DNA of 52,454 nucleotides from Clostridia bacterium. Its GTDB lineage: Bacteria; Bacillota; Clostridia; Oscillospirales; Acutalibacteraceae. Shown one piece after another: positions 34,222-43,486 of the stretch (positions are counted from its first letter, which is position 1; each line of letters starts with the position of its first letter). The stretch lies in the NCBI GenBank assembly GCA_017438845.1, contig JAFRUO010000024.1:1-52454 (forward strand), written 5' to 3'. The notes below the pieces were generated by a model. That model saw only the letters and a program-made list of their open reading frames with translations, ran no database searches and was not told where the DNA came from. The translations under genes and the position numbers were made by a program.

Positions 34222-34270
34222 CAAGACTCCTCACTACTGATTATGTTCAGTGGCGGGGAGCCTTGTTTTA
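34222..34270. terminator. terminator-like stem-loop, copy 3, at the prophage edge
   Basis: On the minus strand CAAG-CTCC-CACTGA pairs with TCAG-AGTG-GGAG-CTTG across 34264-34222, a long near-perfect stem just past the recombinase stop. It can serve both the recombinase transcript and the convergent zinc-ribbon gene. Its 3' half (34252-34270) repeats copy 2. Confidence 0.65.
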
Positions 34271-35836
34271 TGCTTCGATTTCGATTGCAAGCCCAGATTT
34301 GAATTCCACGGTGAAGTGGTCGTCAAAGACGGTGATCTTCTCGATGAGCTTTTTTACCAGAGCCTCATCGAACTCTGTAATGTCGGTTTCCTGCCCGGAG
34401 ATGAAATCCTGCAGCTCCTTGATGCGGTTCATGGCTTCTTCCCTGTGGTGGCTGTCGAGCTCGGATTGTTCCTTTTGGCCGCGCAGCCGGAAAATCTCAT
34501 CGGCGATGGCATCGTAATCCTGTTTGTTGTTTGCCTTCTTGATGAGCTCTTTTTGCAGTTCTTCCAGTCGAGCTTGAATGCCATCCGGCGATAGGGTATC
34601 GGCGCTGACTACGGCCTTGGCGATATTGGCCTGCAACTGTTTTAGGAAGGTGCCGCGCTCTGTCAGAATCTGATTGATGGCTGTGACCGTGACTTCCTGC
34701 AGCAGGAGCTCGTTAACCGTCCGGTTGGTGCAGTTTGTGTCTGCGGAGCCCGGCTCCAATCGGCTGATGCAGCGCCAGACGATAGACTTGCAGCCGTGAT
34801 TGTTCCAGTGGACACGTCGGTAAAGCTCACCGCAGTCACCGCAGAAAATCATCTGGGCAAAACAGTGATTGCAGGAGAAGCCTCGTTTCTTTCCGGTCGG
34901 GCTGATGTGAACTGCCCGGCGACGGACAAGCTCGGCCTGCACCTGCATGAAGAGGTCTTTCGGAATGATCGCTTCGTGGTCGCCTTCAACGTAGTATTGA
35001 GGTACGGTGCCGTTGTTCTTGATACGCTTCTTCGTCAGGAAGTCTGTGGTGTAGGTCTTTTGAAGCAGCGCGTCACCCATATACTTCTCGTTTCGGAGAA
35101 TCTTGTTGATGGTGCTTGTGTGCCATTTTTCTTTTCCTGCGCCGGTTAAAATGCCGTCAGCCATAAGACCGGAAGCAATCTTGTCCATGCTGGAGCCTTC
35201 GAGGTATTCCCGGTAAATGCGTTTTACGATCTCGGCCTGTTCCGGATCAATGACAAGGTTGCCGTTCTCATCCTTGGTATAGCCGAGGAAGCGGTTGTGG
35301 TTAACCTGAACCTTGCCCTGCTGATAGCGGTATTGAAGGCCGAGCTTTATGTTCTCGCTCATTGATTGGCTTTCCTGCTGAGCAAGGCTCGCCATGATCG
35401 TAAGGAGCACCTCGCCTTTGGCATCCAGCGTGTTTATGGATTCCTTCTCGAAATAGACCGGAATGTTCTTGTCCTTGAGCTGCCGGATGTATTGGAGGCA
35501 GTCGAGAGTGTTTCGGGCAAATCGGCTGATGGACTTGGTGATGATCATGTCAATGTTTCCGGACATGCACTCGTCAATCATGCGGTTGAACTCGTCACGC
35601 TTTTTGGTGTTGGTACCGGATATGCCATCGTCCGCAAATATGCCTGCCAGTTCCCAGTCGGGATTCTTCTGGATGTACTCCGTGTAATGCGTGACCTGCG
35701 CCTCATAGCTGGTTTCCTGTTCGTCGGAATCCGTGCTGACTCGGCAATAGGCTGCGACGCGGAGCTTTTTCTGCTCGGATTGTTTTACCGTGTTCCCGAC
35801 CTGCCTTTTGGCCGGGATGACCATAACATTTCCCAT
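34268..35836 (-). CDS. large serine recombinase, copy 1
   Basis: A 522-residue large serine recombinase of the phage-integrase/TndX class. The resolvase domain has [15 protein letters not shown] with the probable nucleophile Ser34, then [22 protein letters not shown] and [10 protein letters not shown]. The recombinase domain (around 190-300) has [14 protein letters not shown] and [18 protein letters not shown] zinc ribbon with [10 protein letters not shown] and a long coiled coil (about 400-480) follow. It is the last gene of a three-gene cassette; its ATG overlaps the stop of the 138-residue gene (TAATG), so translation is coupled. Nothing suggests inactivation. Confidence 0.95.
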   Translation of the reverse strand: MGNVMVIPAKRQVGNTVKQSEQKKLRVAAYCRVSTDSDEQETSYEAQVTHYTEYIQKNPDWELAGIFADDGISGTNTKKRDEFNRMIDECMSGNIDMIITKSISRFARNTLDCLQYIRQLKDKNIPVYFEKESINTLDAKGEVLLTIMASLAQQESQSMSENIKLGLQYRYQQGKVQVNHNRFLGYTKDENGNLVIDPEQAEIVKRIYREYLEGSSMDKIASGLMADGILTGAGKEKWHTSTINKILRNEKYMGDALLQKTYTTDFLTKKRIKNNGTVPQYYVEGDHEAIIPKDLFMQVQAELVRRRAVHISPTGKKRGFSCNHCFAQMIFCGDCGELYRRVHWNNHGCKSIVWRCISRLEPGSADTNCTNRTVNELLLQEVTVTAINQILTERGTFLKQLQANIAKAVVSADTLSPDGIQARLEELQKELIKKANNKQDYDAIADEIFRLRGQKEQSELDSHHREEAMNRIKELQDFISGQETDITEFDEALVKKLIEKITVFDDHFTVEFKSGLAIEIEA

Positions 35837-36252
35837 TAGATCGCCTCGCTTTCAATGAGGCTGTACAGATACTCTGCCTGTAGCCTCGGATCTTCGTATT
35901 CTTTCTCCGCTTCTGCAAACCAGAAGTGTGTCGGAACCTTTATTGGCTTTGAGCTTTTCAGAAGATTCAGCCTTCCGAGCTTACCGGCACGTTCCAGACG
36001 AATCGCTTCTGCCTTGTCGAAGGTCTCCTGATCGATGATTGCCGGGTAGAAATCATCGCCAAGGTAGTGTCTGTTTTGCATTAGGCGCTTAGCTGAGCTG
36101 TGGTAGGTCTCGATGCCTGCCTCGATGGCAGCTTTTGACTGTGCCATTCCGGCGATGTAATTCTCGTATAGGCTCCTGATTTTAGCGGCTTCTTCTTCGT
36201 TAATCACAGCGCAACCGCTCTCAATTCTGTATCCGTATGGTGTATGTCCCAT
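35836..36252 (-). CDS. small recombinase-like protein lacking the catalytic domain
   Basis: A 138-residue protein that begins [12 protein letters not shown], like the start of the recombinase domain that follows the catalytic part in large serine recombinases (compare PPYGYDWDG in the neighbour). It continues with an [18 protein letters not shown] helix and a DEETFDKAE-like [11 protein letters not shown] segment. There is no resolvase catalytic domain and no zinc ribbon. Such short proteins between two full recombinases recur in Clostridia elements. They may help direction control or DNA binding; this is inference. It is separated from the upstream recombinase by 4 bp and overlaps the next by 1 bp. 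Confidence 0.8.
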   Translation of the reverse strand: MGHTPYGYRIESGCAVINEEEAAKIRSLYENYIAGMAQSKAAIEAGIETYHSSAKRLMQNRHYLGDDFYPAIIDQETFDKAEAIRLERAGKLGRLNLLKSSKPIKVPTHFWFAEAEKEYEDPRLQAEYLYSLIESEAI

Positions 36253-36256
36253 ATCC

Positions 36257-37816
36257 TCACTTCCTTTCCCTGAGCGTCAGGCCGCATTTCAGTTCAAACC
36301 GGATATCGTTTCTGGAATGAACGATGATGCGCTTTACATATCTGTCAAATAAGTCTTTGTCGAACTCCTGAAGCATGGCGCTCTTTTCTGCGAAATGAAT
36401 CAGTGCTGTGGTTTCGGTGACTTTGTTTACATCCCCGGAGACTTCATTCTTCAGGGCTTCAATCTCATCTCGGAAACTGTCCGCCTGTGAAAGCAGTTCG
36501 TTTGTTTCCTGACTGTAGAGTACGGGATCAATGATTCCCTGTGTCATGAGCATTGTAAGAGTCTCACGCTTTTCGGTATTCTGAGCCAGAAGGGTTTGAA
36601 TCTGCTGAATACGATGAAGGGAATCATCTGACGATGAGGTTTTCAACGATTCTAAGTAAGGCTTCAGGATTTGCCGGTGTGAAAAAATCAGCTTGTTCAA
36701 CATCGTGGTGAATGCCTGCTTCAGCGCATCGTCTTTTACAAATAGCATGTGGCACCTATCCTTGTCTTTGATATGGGTGTTGCAGCACCACGCGATGTAT
36801 TTGTGATCGGTGCAGCTATGAATCCGGCGCTTGAAGGTGTCGCCGCATTCACCGCAGATGATCTTGCCGGAGAAAGCATATCGGTTTTGGTATTTATCGA
36901 TACCTTTTGTCACGCCTTTTTCGGAAGCCCGCTGACTTATAAAAATCCTTGCAGCTTCAAAATCCTCACGACTGATGATCGGTTCGTGATGATCCGTGAC
37001 CATGTATTGCGTCTGCTCACCGTGGTTGTTGTGTCGGACAAATTGTGAATCGGAATAGGTTTTCTGGAAAAGGCAGTCGCCGACGTATTTCTCATTTGAA
37101 AGCATGCCGCGAATGGTTGTGGCTGTCCAGCGTCCGCCTCGCTTGGAAGAAACGCCGCGCCGGTTCAGGTCATCCGCGATGGCGTGGGTGCCTTTGCCGG
37201 AGAGTAGCGACGCGAAGATTTCTTTTACCACAGCCGCCTGCTCAGGGTTGATTACCATCTGTTCGCCGTCCCAATCATATCCGTAGGGTGGGTAGCTGCA
37301 TTTGAAGGTTCCGTTTTCGAAGCGCTTCTGAATTGACCACTTGCTGTTTTCTGATATGGAAACAGATTCACTTTCGGCCATGCCGGAGAGGATTGCCAGA
37401 AAAAGCTCGCTCTCCATCGAGCCGGTGTTGATGTTCTCCTTCTCGAAGAAGATCGGAATGTTCAGATCAAGCAGATTCCTGACCAGCTCTAAGCAGTCCG
37501 TTGTATTTCTGCTGAAGCGGCTGATAGACTTCGTAACAATGAAATCAATCCTACCGGCTTTGCAGTCACCGATGAGCCGCATGAGCTCCGGACGCTTATC
37601 TTTCTTAGTACCGGTGATACCCTCGTCGTAGTAGAGACCTGCGAACTCCCAGTCATCACGGGAAGTGATGTAGGTTTCGTAGTGCGTCTTCTGAGCCTCA
37701 AGGCTTTCAAGCTGTGCATCGGAATCTGTGGAGACGCGGCAGTAGGCGGCTACCCTGATCTTCTTGAGCTTGACTTTTGTGTTCGCTGCTTCCGCGATTT
37801 TTGTTACTTTTTTCAA
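36257..37816 (-). CDS. large serine recombinase, copy 2
   Basis: About 519 residues. The catalytic domain has [15 protein letters not shown] with Ser29, YDEGITGTKKDKRP and KSISRFSRNTTDC. The recombinase domain includes YPPYGYDWDGEQMVINP and TATTIRGMLSNEKYVGD. A zinc ribbon (CGECGDTFKRR and CCNTH) and a coiled-coil C-terminus follow. I chose a TTG start at 37816 because AAAGGAGGG is eight bases upstream; the ATG at 37840 would itself contain that ribosome site. It is about 40 percent similar by eye to copy 1, so the two are diverged paralogues. First gene of the cassette. Confidence 0.94.
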   Translation of the reverse strand: MKKVTKIAEAANTKVKLKKIRVAAYCRVSTDSDAQLESLEAQKTHYETYITSRDDWEFAGLYYDEGITGTKKDKRPELMRLIGDCKAGRIDFIVTKSISRFSRNTTDCLELVRNLLDLNIPIFFEKENINTGSMESELFLAILSGMAESESVSISENSKWSIQKRFENGTFKCSYPPYGYDWDGEQMVINPEQAAVVKEIFASLLSGKGTHAIADDLNRRGVSSKRGGRWTATTIRGMLSNEKYVGDCLFQKTYSDSQFVRHNNHGEQTQYMVTDHHEPIISREDFEAARIFISQRASEKGVTKGIDKYQNRYAFSGKIICGECGDTFKRRIHSCTDHKYIAWCCNTHIKDKDRCHMLFVKDDALKQAFTTMLNKLIFSHRQILKPYLESLKTSSSDDSLHRIQQIQTLLAQNTEKRETLTMLMTQGIIDPVLYSQETNELLSQADSFRDEIEALKNEVSGDVNKVTETTALIHFAEKSAMLQEFDKDLFDRYVKRIIVHSRNDIRFELKCGLTLRERK

Positions 37817-37868
37817 GGGAAGTCCCTCCTTTCCGTACATCTATACATCACTCTAAAGCCGCCACATA

Positions 37869-38075
37869 TCAAGGTATTTCTGGCATTATTTCCGCGAACA
37901 AGGGAGAGAAAGTTTCCCGATTGATGGCGGTTAATTTGTTGAATTCAGCCACAGAAATGAGGCCGTCATCGAGCATCTTCTTTGCGATGTCCTGCGCCCG
38001 GCTATAGTCCAGATCGCCTTGAATCCGCTCCTGTGTAAAATATCCAGATTGAACATTTGTATTTTCGTTTGGCAT
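37869..38075 (-). CDS. small SHOCT-like domain protein
   Basis: A 68-residue protein whose C-terminal half (ARAQDIAKKMLDDGLISVAEF-like: IAKKMLDDGLISVAEFNKL) resembles the short C-terminal SHOCT domain, a two-helix oligomerisation motif often found in mobile elements. The start at 38075 follows GGAGGTGG at 7 bp; an ATG 24 bases upstream would overlap that site. It lies between the terminator of the lysis genes and the recombinase cassette, where excision-control genes are often placed. A role in excision or recombination is only a guess. Confidence 0.65.
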   Translation of the reverse strand: MPNENTNVQSGYFTQERIQGDLDYSRAQDIAKKMLDDGLISVAEFNKLTAINRETFSPLFAEIMPEIP

Positions 38076-38133
38076 AACATATCCACCTCCAGTTTCCACT
38101 GGAGATTGCAGGCCGTTTTGAGCGGAGGAAAAT

Positions 38134-38171
38134 AAAAAAGCCTGCGGGCATTCCGAAGAACACTCGCAGGC
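38134..38171 (-). terminator. terminator of the late lysis transcript
   Basis: GCCTGCG/CGCAGGC (38165-38171 with 38140-38146) with an inner extension is followed on the minus strand by six T (38139-38134). It lies 20 bp after the endolysin stop and separates late genes from the recombinase cassette. Confidence 0.85.
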
Positions 38172-38191
38172 ATAGCAGATGGGATATTCGG

Positions 38192-39670
38192 TTATTTCAC
38201 TCTAATCTTCCAGCCGGTCAGAATGAGGTTGACGTTTTTTATGAGCGTCGGGTTGAGATTTTGGATTGCAGAAACACTGGTGCCATACTTCCGGGCGATG
38301 GAAGAGAGGGTATCGCCGCTTTTCACGGTATAGAAAACAGCGGAGTCACTCTTTGCTTTCACCAGAGCATTGACCTTTGCCTGTACGGCAGAATAATCGT
38401 ATCCGGCAGCGGTAAGGCGCTCTTTACGGTCTGTCCCATTTCCCCATTTGCCGTCCAGCACCTCCTGCGCCAGCTCGTCTACGGTCTTTGCCGGAGTGAT
38501 TGGAGCGGAAGCACAGGAGCTGGAGCTATACTTCGGCACGCCATAGCCACGGATGTATTTGCCGTTGACCTGCAGCGTGCGTCTGCTGACAGAATCGCTC
38601 TTATTTCCTTCGATGATGGTGATGGTCTTGCCGGAAACCTCCTCGACGATACCGACGTGATCTGGCCAGCCGGTGTTGTCGCCAGAACCTGAATCTTGCC
38701 AATCATAGAAGATAACATCGCCGGGAGAAGGGAGATAAGCATCATTTTCAATCCACTCACCGAGCTTTTGGAAAAGGGTGACCATCTGACCGCAGCCGCA
38801 TTCGGCCGGAATGATATCGGTCAGGCCACACTTGATGGCAAGGGCAGAAACAAAAGTTGCACACCATGCGTCCGTGTATTTCACGGCATATCCTCTGGCG
38901 AGGGGCTTGTGGCTATTATAGACATCAATAATTTCTCTATGGCTGCCGTCGGATTCCTTCTTTTCAAGCCATGCTCTTGCTTGTGCGATGATCTGGTCAC
39001 GCTGGGAGTTTGTCGCTGGAGCAGGGGTGTTGTCGTCAAAGGCATCCTTCGTATAGCCGTTGAAGCCGCCGCTCTTGATGATGGCGGGATAATCCACATA
39101 GCCATAGTCCAGATCTACGTTGCCGCTGATGCCATCGACAGAGCCTTTGGAAGAATACTGCCAGATGCCGTAGTTGCCCTTATAGGAACATTTGCTGGCA
39201 TATTGTGCTACCCAGTGAGCGTAAGGCGTGAGCTTCGTGTCGTCCATGCGCTCTTTGAAGCCAGAAACAGCGGAGCCGTAAATGCCGACGAAGTATCCGG
39301 CGGATTCCATTGTCTCGCAGAAAGCAATGGTGGCCTCCGTGATACCGACCTTGGCAGAAGCAGGTTGTGCTTCATTATCCATGTAGACCGGGTATTCAAG
39401 CTGTTTTCCCTTCAGGATTTTCAGAAAGCGCTCTGCATCAGCTTTTCCGGCGGCAGCGGTCACGCAGTCCTTACCGACAAAATAATATGCGCCGATAGGA
39501 ATACCGGCTGCTTTCGCACCTTTGTAATTTGCTTCCCACTTACTATCCGTATAAAAACCGGTATCGGAGCCGCCAGCTTTGATGATGGCAAACTCGATAC
39601 CGGCCTTTTTGACCTTGTTCCAGTCAATGTTTCCCTGCCAATGGGATACGTCAATTCCTTTATTCATCAT
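38192..39670 (-). CDS. phage endolysin: GH25 lysozyme, CHAP, Cpl-7 and LysM domains
   Basis: A 492-residue peptidoglycan hydrolase with four recognisable parts. First is a GH25 muramidase (residues 1-210) opening [16 protein letters not shown], with YMDNEAQ and IWQYSSKG. Second is a CHAP-type amidase/endopeptidase (about 230-380) with the cysteine in [11 protein letters not shown] and the histidine in [10 protein letters not shown]. Third is a Cpl-7-type wall-binding repeat ([16 protein letters not shown], about 395-435). Last is a LysM module ([19 protein letters not shown], about 445-490). There is no signal peptide, consistent with release through the holin next door. The start at 39670 follows GAGGAGG and overlaps the holin stop by 11 bp. 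Confidence 0.93.
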   Translation of the reverse strand: MMNKGIDVSHWQGNIDWNKVKKAGIEFAIIKAGGSDTGFYTDSKWEANYKGAKAAGIPIGAYYFVGKDCVTAAAGKADAERFLKILKGKQLEYPVYMDNEAQPASAKVGITEATIAFCETMESAGYFVGIYGSAVSGFKERMDDTKLTPYAHWVAQYASKCSYKGNYGIWQYSSKGSVDGISGNVDLDYGYVDYPAIIKSGGFNGYTKDAFDDNTPAPATNSQRDQIIAQARAWLEKKESDGSHREIIDVYNSHKPLARGYAVKYTDAWCATFVSALAIKCGLTDIIPAECGCGQMVTLFQKLGEWIENDAYLPSPGDVIFYDWQDSGSGDNTGWPDHVGIVEEVSGKTITIIEGNKSDSVSRRTLQVNGKYIRGYGVPKYSSSSCASAPITPAKTVDELAQEVLDGKWGNGTDRKERLTAAGYDYSAVQAKVNALVKAKSDSAVFYTVKSGDTLSSIARKYGTSVSAIQNLNPTLIKNVNLILTGWKIRVK

Positions 39671-40085
39671 GCTTGTGTTCCTCCTCACTGCCACGGTCGT
39701 GGAGCTGCTCTAAAACCGCTTTCAATTTCTCAGGGATAGGTAGTCCGAGATGAGCTGCGTTTTCTGTCAGAGACAGACCCTCATTGGACAGATAGAAAAA
39801 GATGATCGCCGTGCGGAGCACTCCCGGCTGGCCGAGTACCTGAACATCAACGACGTTCCCAATGCCGACAAGCACGAAGATGAGCACTTTGCGGCAGATG
39901 CCTTTGAAGCCTACTTCGCTGGACAGCTTCTTATCAACGATGGCGCACATAACACCAGTGATATAGTCGCAGACAGCAAAGATAATCAGGGCAATCAGCA
40001 GCCCGTCACATCCTCCAAGGAAGTAGCCCAGCCATCCTCCGACAGCGGCAAAAGCTAATTGAATAGAGTTCCAGAATTCTTTCAT
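39660..40085 (-). CDS. phage holin (toxin secretion/lysis holin type)
   Basis: A 141-residue membrane protein of the phage-holin-4/TcdE-like family. Three hydrophobic segments are seen ([54 protein letters not shown]), with [19 protein letters not shown] as the typical core. The charged tail ([13 protein letters not shown]) is cytoplasmic. It forms membrane holes timed for endolysin release. The start at 40085 is fixed by AAAGGAGG; a longer in-frame reading upstream crosses a terminator hairpin and is not real. It overlaps the endolysin gene. Confidence 0.92.
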   Translation of the reverse strand: MKEFWNSIQLAFAAVGGWLGYFLGGCDGLLIALIIFAVCDYITGVMCAIVDKKLSSEVGFKGICRKVLIFVLVGIGNVVDVQVLGQPGVLRTAIIFFYLSNEGLSLTENAAHLGLPIPEKLKAVLEQLHDRGSEEEHKHDE

Positions 40086-40113
40086 GTTGTGATTCCTCCT
40101 TTTTCTTGGCATG

Positions 40114-40141
40114 AAAAAAGCAGCTGCCGCCTTGGCGCTGC
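40114..40141 (-). terminator. hairpin with T-run between the U32-like gene and holin
   Basis: GCAGC/GCTGC (40141-40137 with 40124-40120) with inner GCC/GGC is followed on the minus strand by six T (40119-40114). It may dampen read-through from structural into lysis genes. Confidence 0.62.
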
Positions 40142-40152
40142 CTAATTCCGAG

Positions 40153-40959
40153 TTACAGGTTATAGTATTCTTTTGGCTTCCCGCCGCTACCGATGCGTGC
40201 GGAGTAGGAATACAAAGTGTTGAAAATGGTGTCCGTATCATCATAGCGGTCAACCAGCTTATAGCACGAGACATACGGGTCAAAGTATCTCAGGTCTTCT
40301 GGCTCGATATATGCTGACTGCTGTTTCCCTTTTGACAGAAGCGCTGTGCAGCTTGAACAGACGCGTTCAGATTCCTTGGCGTAGTTTTCCGGTGTATCGC
40401 CTTTAAGGAACCAGTGCTCGTCATGCCATTTGCAGTCATGGTAGCAGGCGCTGTTTGCAATCATGGTGTACTGATAGCCGGTCGGGAGCTGTTGCAAAGC
40501 TTCCAGATGCCGGGCAAACCAGTGGAACAATACAATCCGGTCATACATGGAATAATCACCGGTTTGAAGCTCGGATAGGGTCAGCGCCCGCGTGATGGAT
40601 AACGTAAGCCGCACTTCCGGATATTCCTGCTTGATCCTTGCCGCCAGCTTGTCATCATTCAGAATAAACTGGTGGATGCCAAGGGCGCGGTATTTTCGGA
40701 TCATGGTGATGGTTGTCTTCTTCTGGGCGAGTATGCAGACAGGGATGCCGAGGGCGAGAAGGCTTTTGATGCGCTCGACATATTCCTCGTAGGTTTTCGG
40801 ATAGTCGCTCCGGAAGGTAATGTCAAAGCGGGTATTATCGCAGTCATCCTTCCACGCAGCGGCATAGATGCAATCAATGTACGGAATCAGAGCAGGCCTC
40901 TGCAGGAGCTTTTCCGGATAGGCCGGATCAAGGTTATATGGGATTTCAAACTTTATCAT
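40153..40959 (-). CDS. U32-peptidase-like cysteine-containing protein in the prophage
   Basis: A 268-residue protein with no standard phage label that I can give. By eye it resembles U32-family (UbiU/UbiV/YegQ-like) TIM-barrel proteins. GIHQFILNDDKLAARIKQEY resembles the barrel strand/helix, IANSACYHDCKWHDEHWF the CxxxC-PFR-type cysteine motif, and YIEPEDLRYFDPYV the C-terminal EDL/KI segment. Cysteines 172, 176, 201, 204 and 232 could bind an iron-sulfur cluster or metal. It overlaps the preceding tail gene by 4 bp (ATGA), so it is translated with tail genes, and lies just before the holin. Role unknown; the U32 assignment is moderate. Confidence 0.55.
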   Translation of the reverse strand: MIKFEIPYNLDPAYPEKLLQRPALIPYIDCIYAAAWKDDCDNTRFDITFRSDYPKTYEEYVERIKSLLALGIPVCILAQKKTTITMIRKYRALGIHQFILNDDKLAARIKQEYPEVRLTLSITRALTLSELQTGDYSMYDRIVLFHWFARHLEALQQLPTGYQYTMIANSACYHDCKWHDEHWFLKGDTPENYAKESERVCSSCTALLSKGKQQSAYIEPEDLRYFDPYVSCYKLVDRYDDTDTIFNTLYSYSARIGSGGKPKEYYNL

Positions 40960-42374
40960 GCTTCCTCCGTTTCTGTCAGCGTATAGGTGACTTTCATAGT
41001 TTTATCCGCCGTCTTGATAACGGGTGTGGAGAGATTGTTGATGGTGGCGAGGTACGGCGTATACAAATACAGCTCCTTACGGAAATGATATCCGTAGTAG
41101 CTGTAGAAAAATTCCTGATAGGCGTAGGTCTTATACATAGAGACCATACGATGTCCCCACTGCTCACCGTCCGTATAAGTGTCCTTATTTCTTACGTAGA
41201 GGGCAGGTCTGCCGTCGTAGTAGTACCAGCCATTGATGACAACTTCATCATCGATACAGAAGGTATACTGCTGGTTATTGTTATAGCTGGCGTTTGCCAC
41301 GACCTCTATGTTTGCCACATTCGTCGTATCGAGGCGATAGACGGTGCTTCCGATAGCAAACATCAGCCATTTGCCGCTCATGCCGATATTGGAAATGTCA
41401 GTAGTGTCGGAAGGCAGGATGATCCTTTGGGTCGTGCATCTGTCACCACTGATCTTATCCATATACCACTCAAAGCCAGTGCGGTCGTATACTTCAGAAC
41501 CGTATCGCACGCCAGTGTAGGTGCGGATTTCTTTTCGGGCAATGCCGTACCAGTTGCCATCCGAAGCGTGGAAAAGATAATCCATTCGGTTTTCATCATT
41601 CCAGTAAGGAGCGTCGGTATCGTCTTTGCTCCCGCCTCCGGTGTAGTGCGTCCAATAAGGGTAGTGGTTCATTTCGATGTTTGTTTCCTCGATGGACTCT
41701 GTCGCCATCTGAGTATAAGTTCTGACCATCAGGCGTGCGTGGATGTAGTCCTCCGGAACCTTTCTAAGATTCACAGAAGTGCTGTTGCGGACAGCAATCA
41801 TCTCCAGTCGGTATCCATCAGCAATAAAAGTCCGATGGTTATGCCGATAGCTGTTATTATCAATCTCTCCGCTGATAGGGGTGTCGCCTTTCAGACGAAC
41901 AAAATAGTTTGCACCATACTTACAGCCGCGTCCGGCGAGAACATTTGTCAGGCAAATGCAGGAGATGGTGCCATTGGCCTGCGAAGTGGCAAAGTCCCAT
42001 ACATATTTGAAGCCGCCGTCCACAGCCTTGCTCTCTGTCAGGTTGCGGCTGCCGCGCTGGATATCCTCCGTATTGTTAGCATCATTTGAGGCATACCCGA
42101 TCAGTGGATTATTGAGGGGAGCGTATATAACGGATGGATCTTCCTCAATCTCGTCCTGATAAAGAAGAATGCCGCCAGTGAGCCGCTGATATATAGGTAG
42201 AAGCCATGCTTCACCGCTCTGGCTGTCAAAGCTGGGACTGTTATACATCGCGCCTTGAATATTTGTGTTGAGAATATCAAAGATGGCTTCCGTTACAAGG
42301 TTTTCATCTTCATAGATTTCCTTTTTACCGGTATGGACATCTGTGAGCTCTATAATACTTTTTCCTTTGAGCAT
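40956..42374 (-). CDS. phage tail/host-contact protein, unassigned
   Basis: A 472-residue protein of the distal tail region; no firm family recognised. It is rich in Tyr, Asn, Thr and Gly and beta-rich by composition, with no signal peptide or membrane helix. The N-terminus (MLKGKSIIELTDVHTGKKEI) resembles the short capping segment of tail-tip proteins. Position between the baseplate-type genes and the lysis genes suggests a receptor-binding or tail-tip component. GGAGGAA precedes the ATG. It is 2 bp from the preceding gene and overlaps the U32-like gene by 4 bp. Confidence 0.65.
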   Translation of the reverse strand: MLKGKSIIELTDVHTGKKEIYEDENLVTEAIFDILNTNIQGAMYNSPSFDSQSGEAWLLPIYQRLTGGILLYQDEIEEDPSVIYAPLNNPLIGYASNDANNTEDIQRGSRNLTESKAVDGGFKYVWDFATSQANGTISCICLTNVLAGRGCKYGANYFVRLKGDTPISGEIDNNSYRHNHRTFIADGYRLEMIAVRNSTSVNLRKVPEDYIHARLMVRTYTQMATESIEETNIEMNHYPYWTHYTGGGSKDDTDAPYWNDENRMDYLFHASDGNWYGIARKEIRTYTGVRYGSEVYDRTGFEWYMDKISGDRCTTQRIILPSDTTDISNIGMSGKWLMFAIGSTVYRLDTTNVANIEVVANASYNNNQQYTFCIDDEVVINGWYYYDGRPALYVRNKDTYTDGEQWGHRMVSMYKTYAYQEFFYSYYGYHFRKELYLYTPYLATINNLSTPVIKTADKTMKVTYTLTETEEA

Positions 42375-42376
42375 AG

Positions 42377-43486
42377 TTATTCCTCCGTGTTCAGATAGTC
42401 TGTGGTGATTGAACGTACATATCCGTTCTCGCCGCTAATCACAAAGCGGTACATCAGCTGGCCGGTGATGGCTTTCTCTGCCCATGCATTTGTAGAGATA
42501 GCTTCCAGTGCGGCTTTCGACATACCGGATGCTTCCTCCGATAACCTTGCCCACGAGGAGCCGGTATAAGTCCACCAGCTTTCTCCGGCATCAAAGGAAA
42601 CGGCAAAGAGCGCTGAATCATCGCAGTCTACTGTGACCTTCTCAATGCCAATAATAGATGAATCGGACATGTCGATATTTTCCGAGTAGATTACCTGCGG
42701 TTTCGGCACGCCGGTATAACTCGCCGTGAAGGGCGGGAACCGGTTCTGGGAATCGTGCCAGTAGAGGATGGTCGGATCTACGAGCGTAAGAAGCAGGGCT
42801 CCGTCTGGGATATCCTGCACGCCGTAAGTTTCAAACACTTCTGCGGTCAGCTCGGTTTCACTGAGCTTTAAAAGGCTTCCTTCCTCTACGGTATAAAGGG
42901 CTCCTGTGGCGTCTGTTATCAGATAGCGTCGGTTGTATGGATCGAGAAGCACCGGAAGCTCATCTGAACGGACGAAGGCTGTCCCACTGTCATTCTGGTG
43001 CAAAAAAGTCACACATCCTCCTGCAACAGGCGTGAAGGAAATATTCCCGGTACCGGTTACAAGGGTGCACTCGCCAAGGTAGGAAGGGTTTGTGGGTATC
43101 GTTTCAAAATGAAGAACGATATCGCCGGTATCCAAAAGCAGCAGATCCCAGACCAGCTTTACATCAGCACTCGTCATGCTGTACTGTGAGTATCCCTCCC
43201 AGCGGACGCGCAAAAACCTATAGTAGTTGTAGATCGTCCCTTCCTCTCGACGGATTGTCCAGCTCATTGCGTCGCGCCGATGGACTTTTACCTGTTCTGC
43301 GTTTGCTCCAATCCCCATCCACGAGTTTCCATTTACATAGATATTCGCAGCGGTTACGGAGTTGTAGGTAAACCAGCTGACACCGGGAACGGTGTCCGTG
43401 CCACTGTCATTTCCGACGTTATTACGTATATAGGTCATATTATCCGTGCTTTGAAAAAGCTCTTGGATAGAAAAATAATCAGCCAC
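42377..43486 (-). CDS. phage tail protein, unassigned
   Basis: A 369-residue protein of the tail-tip gene block. It starts with GTG, set by GGAGGTG, and overlaps the end of the 756-residue gene by 8 bp. The sequence is beta-rich without membrane segments or recognised catalytic motifs. Phrases such as ALFAVSFDAGESWWTY and LYWHDSQNRF recall adhesion or sheet-repeat modules of tail fibres. Function is inferred from position only. Confidence 0.65.
   Translation of the reverse strand: MADYFSIQELFQSTDNMTYIRNNVGNDSGTDTVPGVSWFTYNSVTAANIYVNGNSWMGIGANAEQVKVHRRDAMSWTIRREEGTIYNYYRFLRVRWEGYSQYSMTSADVKLVWDLLLLDTGDIVLHFETIPTNPSYLGECTLVTGTGNISFTPVAGGCVTFLHQNDSGTAFVRSDELPVLLDPYNRRYLITDATGALYTVEEGSLLKLSETELTAEVFETYGVQDIPDGALLLTLVDPTILYWHDSQNRFPPFTASYTGVPKPQVIYSENIDMSDSSIIGIEKVTVDCDDSALFAVSFDAGESWWTYTGSSWARLSEEASGMSKAALEAISTNAWAEKAITGQLMYRFVISGENGYVRSITTDYLNTEE

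Noticed and set aside
38696..39739. 347-codon plus-strand open frame opposite the endolysin gene.
   Set aside because: Mirror frame of a GC-balanced gene with clear GH25, CHAP, Cpl-7 and LysM motifs; no start signal and no conserved motif.
40086..40283. Longer N-terminus for the holin reaching 40283.
   Set aside because: It would run through a terminator hairpin and into the U32-like gene; the start at 40085 has AAAGGAGG and gives the standard holin N-terminus.
40938..42089. 383-codon plus-strand open frame opposite the tail gene at 40956-42374.
   Set aside because: Antisense to a gene in tight phage gene order with overlapping neighbours; no ribosome site or family resemblance.
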